Of a stretch of DNA of 63,778 bases, positions 57,743 through 63,778 are shown piece by piece. The first letter of the stretch is position 1; each line of letters starts with the position of its first letter. The position numbers and the translations under genes are program-made. The DNA comes from Plebeiibacterium sediminum (lineage in GTDB: Bacteria > Bacteroidota > Bacteroidia > Bacteroidales > Marinilabiliaceae), in the NCBI RefSeq assembly GCF_026013605.1, contig NZ_JAPDPJ010000036.1:1-63778 (forward strand). Direction: 5' to 3'. The notes beneath the pieces were generated by a model, which had not been told where the DNA came from, made no database searches, and saw only the letters and a program-made list of their open reading frames with translations.

Positions 57743-58763
57743 CTTACTTGTTATTATATTTTCTCAGGCTTGTGATGGACAGGTAACCAAGGTTTCAGAT
57801 TATCATTTTACCGCTGACTTTAACGCTGTTGGTTTGGTATATCACAGATTTGGAGATAACAGATATCCTACAACTAATACAACTAAGCAGTTGTTTGAGC
57901 AGCAGCTGAAATATTTAAACGATAACCATATTAAAACCTTTACAATAAACCAACTGTCTTTAAATCAGGATTCCGGTAATCAGAAGGTATTTATAACAGT
58001 AGATGATGGTTTTGTATCCTTTTATAAAAATGGGTTTCCGCTTTTAAAGAAGTATAATTGTAAAGCAACCATATTTATAAATACAGAAAGTGTTGGGTGG
58101 TCGGATTATATGAATTGGGAACAAATTAAAGAGCTGGTAAAAGCCGGCATACAGATTGGTTCGCACTCTCATGCGCATTCATATTTTTTAAATATATCAA
58201 AAGAGGAACGGATACAGGCCTTTATTGAAGATCTGGAAAAGTCTGAGCAATTATTTCTTGAGCATTTGGGTTTTGTTCCAAAGGTATATGCATATCCTTA
58301 TGGAGAGTTTGATAACACAATGGAACGTGTTTTAAAAGAACGAGGTTACAACCTGGCATTTGCTCAAAATTCCGGAGTATGGGATTGTAATTCCAATCTT
58401 TATGCAATTCCCCGTTTCCCTGCTTCAGGAGCTCATTTTGGTATGGATAAATTTACGCAAAGAATAGCCATGAAATCATTGCCTATACAAACCAATGAAC
58501 CAGGTCCAATCGTTTTATCGGCACAACAAAAGTATTCTATAGAATTAAGGTTGGATGATTCTAATAATTTTAGTTCCTTGAATTGCTTTTTCAATAATCA
58601 ATATGAGCCGAAACTGTTCACGATCAAAGATGGTGTAATAAATGTAAATATAACGATGCCTGCAAATAAGCGCAGGGCATTACTTACATTTACATCGAAA
58701 AGTAAAAACGGTGATTGGTATTGGTGGAGTATGTTATTTATAAACCCTAAATATTTAAATTAA
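57711..58763 (+). CDS. polysaccharide deacetylase-family lipoprotein (NodB domain)
   Basis: From the ATG at 57711 a 350-residue protein with a lipoprotein-like signal ending at FSQAC (C21). The NodB motifs are visible: VFITVDDGF (catalytic Asp pair) and IGSHSHAHSYF (metal-binding His pair). The last 100 residues form a separate beta-rich module. It should deacetylate an N-acetylated glycan at the envelope. It overlaps the glucosaminidase gene by 32 bases, which suggests that the two act on the same polymer. Confidence 0.85.
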   Translation: MIRFGKSYWISLLVIIFSQACDGQVTKVSDYHFTADFNAVGLVYHRFGDNRYPTTNTTKQLFEQQLKYLNDNHIKTFTINQLSLNQDSGNQKVFITVDDGFVSFYKNGFPLLKKYNCKATIFINTESVGWSDYMNWEQIKELVKAGIQIGSHSHAHSYFLNISKEERIQAFIEDLEKSEQLFLEHLGFVPKVYAYPYGEFDNTMERVLKERGYNLAFAQNSGVWDCNSNLYAIPRFPASGAHFGMDKFTQRIAMKSLPIQTNEPGPIVLSAQQKYSIELRLDDSNNFSSLNCFFNNQYEPKLFTIKDGVINVNITMPANKRRALLTFTSKSKNGDWYWWSMLFINPKYLN

Positions 58764-58864
58764 ACGAATGGAACATACATGAAATTTTAAGCATTGAATA
58801 TTACCTGTTAAGTATTAAAATTTCATAGCATTTCATTTGGTAAACAAAAGTAATTTTTAAGCAG

Positions 58865-60151
58865 ATGAGAAAAATATTTATTACAGTAGGCGTGTTGATT
58901 GCCATAACATTATTGGGAAATTTTGTTTATGGAATTCAGCTGGCTCAAAAGGTTGATGAAAATCTTAAACTAGGAATAGATAAAGGCGTTTTTCCTTTTG
59001 AGTTTTCCTATACTAAATTAAGAGTAAATCCTCTTTTCTCTGAATTTACCTTTTATAATCTGGATGTGAAAAGTAAAGAAAAGGAGCAAATTTTACAAGC
59101 GGACAAGCTTGGTGTTAATATGAAATATAAAGAAGCACTGGAGTTGTCGCAAAATGGAAAATTGGAGAAACTAACTTTCTTAAATCTTAAATTTGATGAG
59201 TTAGATTTATACATGGGAGAGACCATTGCTGTGATGGAGGCTGAAAAATTAAATTTGGAGTTCGACGGATCTTTAGATCAGTTTAATAAAGAAACATTAA
59301 TGGCACAACTGCCAACAGAAAAACAGGAATTGTATTTTGATGTTAAGAATCTAAGGATGAGCTCTGATTTTATTAATCAGGATAAATTTAAAATGTATGC
59401 AGCAATGTATGCTGATAAAGAGATTACCTCAGGTAAATGCAGACTTCTTTTTAACCCGGATACACATCATATTACTTTGAATGAGATGGAGTTTTTAACT
59501 TCAGATTATGATATGGAGGGCGAATTTGATATGGAATATGAAGGATTAAAAATAGATGATTTTAAACCAAAATCCATTGCTTTTAATTCAGCATCTCATA
59601 GCAATGGAACTGTAAGTATTGAAAATCCTATGTTGTCGGGTTTTAAATATTCTATTGATTCTTTTGAAAATGATATGTCGGGTAAATTTAAGTTTGGGTC
59701 AGAAGATAATCCTATGGAAGGTATGGAACCTGAATTTGATATTCATATGGATTTAAAAGGGATGAGTTTTGAAGTTCCTGAAGAACAAAAAGTTCAGTTA
59801 AATGCGCAACTGTCTATGGTAGGATTAACTACTGATGATTTAAAAATAAATGAATTTTTAGTCAACTCACACTTAAAAGATGGAAAGTTGACGGTTGAAG
59901 ATACCCGTATATTGTTACCTGCATTTAAAGCTAATTTATTAGCAGATTTAAACATGAAATTTAACGCTCCCAATGAATCAGAAATAGAGGCCTTTAATCT
60001 TAAAATTTCAGATATTAATCCGGGAGTTAAAAATAGTCTTCAAAATATTGAACAGATGTTAGGATTTACCTTCCCAATGGAAGGAGATGACATTGTTTTT
60101 GAAGTAAAAGGTTCTTTAGCAAATCCTCAGGTTAAAGGTATTCACTATTAA
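58865..60151 (+). CDS. AsmA-like exported protein of unknown function
   Basis: A 428-residue protein with an N-terminal signal-anchor helix (about 5-23), then an extended beta-strand-rich body with repeated patterns of about 15-20 residues (LTFLNLKFDELDLYM, DVKNLRMSSDF, INEFLVNSHLKDGKLTVED). The C-terminal VFEVKGSLANPQVKG segment is typical of AsmA/TamB-type proteins, which span the periplasm to move phospholipids or aid outer-membrane assembly. It is probably such a protein, though it is shorter than most. It is followed by a strong terminator. Confidence 0.7.
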   Translation: MRKIFITVGVLIAITLLGNFVYGIQLAQKVDENLKLGIDKGVFPFEFSYTKLRVNPLFSEFTFYNLDVKSKEKEQILQADKLGVNMKYKEALELSQNGKLEKLTFLNLKFDELDLYMGETIAVMEAEKLNLEFDGSLDQFNKETLMAQLPTEKQELYFDVKNLRMSSDFINQDKFKMYAAMYADKEITSGKCRLLFNPDTHHITLNEMEFLTSDYDMEGEFDMEYEGLKIDDFKPKSIAFNSASHSNGTVSIENPMLSGFKYSIDSFENDMSGKFKFGSEDNPMEGMEPEFDIHMDLKGMSFEVPEEQKVQLNAQLSMVGLTTDDLKINEFLVNSHLKDGKLTVEDTRILLPAFKANLLADLNMKFNAPNESEIEAFNLKISDINPGVKNSLQNIEQMLGFTFPMEGDDIVFEVKGSLANPQVKGIHY

Positions 60152-60207
60152 TTTATGGTAGAAACTATTCCATAAAAGATTGATTCGATTGTCGAATATG
60201 ATATAAT

Positions 60208-60246
60208 AAAGTGCATGGTTCAGTTGTGGATCATGCACTTTTTTTG
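60208..60246 (+). terminator. terminator after the AsmA-like gene
   Basis: AAAGTGCATG (60208-60217) pairs with CATGCACTTT (60232-60241), followed by a T run. Confidence 0.85.
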
Positions 60247-60701
60247 TGCCAAATTGTAAAATACTTAATTTATTGAATAATATATTCGAAACGTATGAAA
60301 ACGTTGTTGTTACAGGTGTTTTTGAAAAAAATAACAAAAATATCACTTTTTTATTTGTTTGGATTATGTGATTAAAGAACATGAATTGTTAATAAATGAT
60401 AAAAATGCATTGATGAACTACTATAGTTCAATTTAGAAGGCATTCTTAAACTCCTGTAACAGGCTGTATTCAAGGAAACTTATTGAAACAGAAGGCGTAT
60501 TTAATTATAGCTAATGCGTATCGTTAAGTTGCAAAAGACAGTTTATATAATATTCATGTTCTTTTTGTTCAGCTCATCTAATACAAATCTGTTGAAGTTT
60601 TGTTCCTGTATATCCAATTAATTGGTATTAGTCTCATCGCAAGTTGTTAAAGGGAGTTTGTGTTCCTCCCCCGTATTTATGGAACCAAATAATCTAAATA
60701 T
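60247..60701. other. long leader region before the adhesin gene, with small palindromes
   Basis: About 455 bases with no credible gene. It holds a TGAACTA/TAGTTCA inverted repeat (60414-60430, three-base loop) and a perfect 12-base palindrome CCAATTAATTGG (60614-60625), either of which could be an operator. GGGAG/CTCCC near 60653-60670 could form a hairpin just upstream of the start codon. No clean TAnnTTTG box with a proper -33 was found. Confidence 0.5.
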
Positions 60702-60911
60702 ATGCCAAAAGTATTTTTTCTATTATCACTGTTACTAGGGTTTTCAGCTTTAAATATATATGGTCAGGTTGATCAGGAGTTTTGGTTTGTTGCCCCTGAT
60801 ATTTCTTCCACAAATGGTGAAGAACCTGTTTTTTTAAGAATAACAGCATATGATTCTGATGCCAATGTGCAGATTCTGTTACCGGCAGAAAATGATCGGA
60901 TTCTAGGGTAA

Positions 60912-63778
60912 GTAACAATACCCGCAAATAATACGGTCAGTATAGAATTAAATATTGCAGATGTAGAGAATACACCTTCAGGTACAATAAATTCAAAAGG
61001 TTTATTGATTGTTTCAGATGCAGATATTTCAGCATACTATGAAGTAAGTAATCCCAACAATTCAGAAAAGTTTGTTTTAAAAGGTGGAAGTGCCTTAGGA
61101 AAAAGATTTTTTATTCCGTCAATATATAACGATCCGGCTAATCCTGAATATCATAGTTCGGCTAATGAAAAAGTAGATATTGTAGCTACAGTTGATCATA
61201 CAACAATACAAATTACTCCAACAACTAATATTAATGGTCATCCGGCTAATATTACATTTGAAATTGTTTTAGATAAAGGCCAGACTTATTCTTTGGAGAG
61301 TTCTGTTTTAGGAGCTCTGGCAGGAACTGAAATTACATCAGACAGAGTTGTTGCTGTTACAATTTCGGATGATGGTGTGATGCAGAATTTTGTAGATACG
61401 GTAAGTGACTTAATTGGTGATCAACTTATTCCTGTAGATGCAATTGGTACTGAATATATAGCTGTAAATACTAGCAAGGATTCTGATAGTAATAAAAATC
61501 AAAATTCAGTGCAACAAGTGTATGTTATGGCAATAGAGGATAATACCACTGTTGTTATCAATAATAACACAAGTAATTCTACACCATTGCGAAAAGGAGA
61601 AATAGTTGTCTTTGATATACCTGACCATGCCTTGTATATTTTTGCTGATAAAAATGTATATGCATATCAGGTCACCGGTTTGGTAAATGAATCTACTGAT
61701 TATGCTAATGAATTGGGGAGTGCCATTTTGCCCAATTATAATTGTAATGGTTCCAATACAGTTTCTTTTACCAGGGTTTTAGATAGAGAATTCTGGGTAA
61801 ATATTGTAGTTAAAAAGAAAGATGACGCTTCTTTTATACTATACGATAGCAAGGGGAATCAAATAGATTTTAGTAGCTATAATAACAGCTGGGCCCCAAT
61901 TTCCGGACAGGATACAGGACAGGAGGCATGGGAGTGTTGTGCTGTTAAAATGAGTGATTTAGCAGTTGGTGAACCATATACTTTAGTAAATACTACCGGT
62001 GTTTTTCATTTATGTATTCTGGATGAAAATGGAGCTAGTGAGAGTGTATTGGGGAGTATAAGCTTTGGATATTTCTCTTCATATAATTCATTTTGGGTAG
62101 ATGGTGAAGAAGAGGCTTGTGATGGTGACTTAATAGAGTTAACTGCCAAAGATAGAATGGAAAGCTACCAATGGTTTTCAAACGAAACCGGTGATGAGAT
62201 TTTATCTACAGCCAACGTTTATAATGCCACATCAACCGGAACTTATTATGTCATAGGGACCGAGAATAATGGAAATTGTTCATTTTCACAAAGTATGTCT
62301 TTAGTGTTTAATCCGAATCCGGATGTTCAAAATGTTGAGGATACCTATTGTGCAGACGAAGCAGCTGGTTTTTCCATTGAAGATTATGAGGATCGGGTAA
62401 TGGTTTCTGGTAGTTCAATGGGAAATACATACAATTGGACAGGGTCTTTAAGTATTCCCGAAGACGGTGGTACACGCACAACTAATGTTTTTAACGTTGT
62501 TGTAACCAATGATGATACTGGATGTACCAGTACTGCTCAGGTGACTATTTATGTTAACCCAGATCCTGAAGTGCAAAATGCTGAAGATACTTTTTGTGCT
62601 GATGAAACAGTTGATTTTAATATAAGTAATTATAACGATGATGTTCTTATTTCCGGCAGTGTAGAAGATTATACTTTTGACTGGACCGGATCTTTGTCTA
62701 TTCCTGAAGATGGAGACTCTCGAACTATTAACAATTTTGATGTCGTAGTTACTCATGTTGTTACCAGCTGTACTAGTAAGGCTTTAGTGACTATTTATGT
62801 GAATCCAGATCCTGCAGTTCGAGATATTGAGGATACTTATTGTGCCGATGAGGCAGTAGGACTTGATATTAATAATTACAATGATGATGTGCTGGTTTCA
62901 GGTGTTGTAGAAGATTATACTTTTGATTGGACTGGTTCTCTATCTATTCCGGATGATGGAGGAACACAAGTTACAAATGTATTTAGTGTAGTTGTTACTA
63001 ATAAAATAACTTCTTGTACTAGCACGGCAGTTGCTAATATTACCGTCAATCCCAATCCTGCATTGCAAGCTACTTCCGCTATATATTGTGCCGATGAAGC
63101 AGCAGATTTTGATATCAATACCTTCAATGAAGATATCCTTACTTCCGGCAATGTAGCCGATTATACTTTCGTTTGGACAGGCACGTTGTCCATTCCAGCC
63201 GATGGTGATTTACCAGTCTCAACTACATTTAGCGCTGTCGTAACTGATAAAGCAACAGGCTGTACCAGTGAAACAGAGGTTGTGATTACCGTTAATCCGG
63301 ATCCAGCTTTACAAACAGCTTCAGCAATTTACTGTGCAGATGAAGCAGTTGATTTTGATATCAATATCTTCAATGACGATATCCTAACTTCAGGAAATGT
63401 AGATGATTATACCTTTGTCTGGACAGGCACATTGGCCATTCCAGCTGATGGTGGTTTACCAGTCTCAACTACATTTAGCGCTGTAGTAACAGATAAAGCA
63501 ACAGGCTGTACCAGCGAAACTGATGTAGTAATCACCGTCAATCCAGATCCAGCTTTACATGCGACTTCGGCAACTTACTGTGCTGATGAAACAGATGGTT
63601 TTGATATCAATATTTTCAATGATGATATTCTGACTTCTGGCAATGTAGATGATTATACTTTCGTTTGGACAGGTGCATTGGCCATTCCAGCTGATGGTGG
63701 TTTACCAGTCTTAACTACATTTAGTGTTGTTGTAACCGATAAAGCAACAGGCTGTACCAACGAAACTGAGGTTGTAAT
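60912..63778 (+). CDS. downstream open part of the adhesin, partial
   Basis: The 2867 bases after the TAA contain no stop in this frame. The first in-frame ATG is at 61380, in GVMQNFVDT, which would lack a signal peptide; GTG or TTG starts earlier are possible but also give no export signal. A lone protein from here would be cytosolic and useless as an adhesin. The visible part holds the rest of the IgGFc-binding-like region, a WVDGEEEACDGD segment with an Ig-like module (about 62090-62309), then six repeats. A type IX sorting domain would be expected beyond the window end. Confidence 0.6.
62310..63778 (+). repeat. six tandem 246-bp (82-codon) adhesin repeats
   Basis: Repeats start at 62310, 62556, 62802, 63048, 63294 and 63540, exactly 246 bases apart, with no insertion or deletion; the sixth is cut by the window end. 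Each starts NPxP, then has YCADE, a DYTFxWTGxLxIP segment and a VVTxxxTxCTS block with a second Cys, so one disulfide per repeat is likely. Units 4-6 are much closer to each other than to units 1-3, a sign of recent tandem expansion. Ig/PKD-like surface stalk domains are the best reading. Confidence 0.93.

Larger units (their letters stand above)
60702..63778 (+). pseudogene. giant IgGFc-binding-type surface adhesin gene with an in-frame stop at 60909, cut by the window end
   Basis: The frame opens at ATG 60702 with a signal peptide (about 1-21, IYGQ) and 69 codons, ending EFWFVAPDISSTNG...DRILG at TAA 60909-60911. Directly after the stop the same frame continues open to the window end (more than 950 further codons), starting VTIPANNTVSIELNI, which reads as the natural continuation. 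The first 300 codons resemble the IgGFc-binding N-terminal domain (YVMAIEDNTTVVINNNTSN; AYQVTGLV). Then come 82-residue Ig/PKD-like repeats. This is a single nonsense event, or stop readthrough or a sequencing error. The gene runs past the window. Confidence 0.75.

Noticed and set aside
62310-63778. CRISPR-like array
   Set aside because: The repeats are 246-base coding units in one open frame, with no short repeat-spacer structure.

Overview
The window is a 63.8 kb piece of an AT-rich chromosome from a marine-type, gliding Bacteroidota, probably in or near Marinilabiliales/Bacteroidales. The evidence is a SusC/SusD pair driven by an ECF sigma factor and FecR, the gliding genes gldF/gldG, promoters matching the Bacteroidota consensus (TTTG, about 19-20 bases, TAnnTTTG), a XylB/XylA/XylE xylose block, and a very large cysteine-bearing repeat adhesin. 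Genus-level placement is inference. No tRNA, CRISPR array, IS element or prophage was seen. The window opens in the 3' part of a 5S rRNA and closes inside a giant open frame.

Region by region: 1-133 is the 5S rRNA tail and its terminator. 158-14,235 is mostly minus-strand metabolism and stress: FAD oxidoreductase, secreted C1 peptidase, ahpF-ahpC with divergent oxyR, a putative LAS-type peptidase, DinB and GNAT proteins, an esterase, an EamA transporter, trhO, a ferritin-VIT fusion, an MDP-1 phosphatase and an ArsC-like protein. 14,506-26,767 is a plus-strand nutrient-uptake locus: ECF sigma, FecR, STN-containing SusC, SusD, DUF4843 lipoprotein, PKD-like lipoprotein, two TlpA thioredoxins and a trypsin-like protease, with no carbohydrate-active enzyme. 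An SGNH hydrolase follows. 27,671-29,971 is a minus-strand triplet of sigma factor, membrane anti-sigma candidate and outer-membrane-barrel candidate. 30,201-35,694 is xylose uptake and catabolism plus a ROK sugar kinase.

35,749-55,359 is largely housekeeping: uvrB, an outer-membrane barrel, a long-chain acyl-CoA ligase, a TPR protein, rubrerythrin, dnaN, gldG-gldF, lpxB, surE, pheT and aconitase. Between pheT and aconitase lies a small accessory island: a GC-rich block with tandem 32-bp repeats, an MntA-like nucleotidyltransferase and a 34-residue HEPN/DUF86 remnant that has lost its whole middle. 55,600-60,151 encodes envelope functions (MacB-type permease, Bax-like glucosaminidase, polysaccharide deacetylase lipoprotein, AsmA-like protein). 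60,702 to the end is an IgGFc-binding-type adhesin with a premature in-frame TAA at 60,909 and at least six 82-codon repeats of exactly 246 bp.

The most interesting items are the protease/thioredoxin-bearing SusCD locus under its own transducer, the sigma/anti-sigma/barrel triplet, the gutted HEPN toxin beside a compositionally foreign repeat block, and the adhesin with its lone nonsense codon and size-locked repeats. Peroxide defence (AhpCF, OxyR with both redox cysteines, rubrerythrin, a membrane ferritin-VIT protein) is a recurring theme. Many convergent gene pairs share clean bidirectional hairpin terminators.
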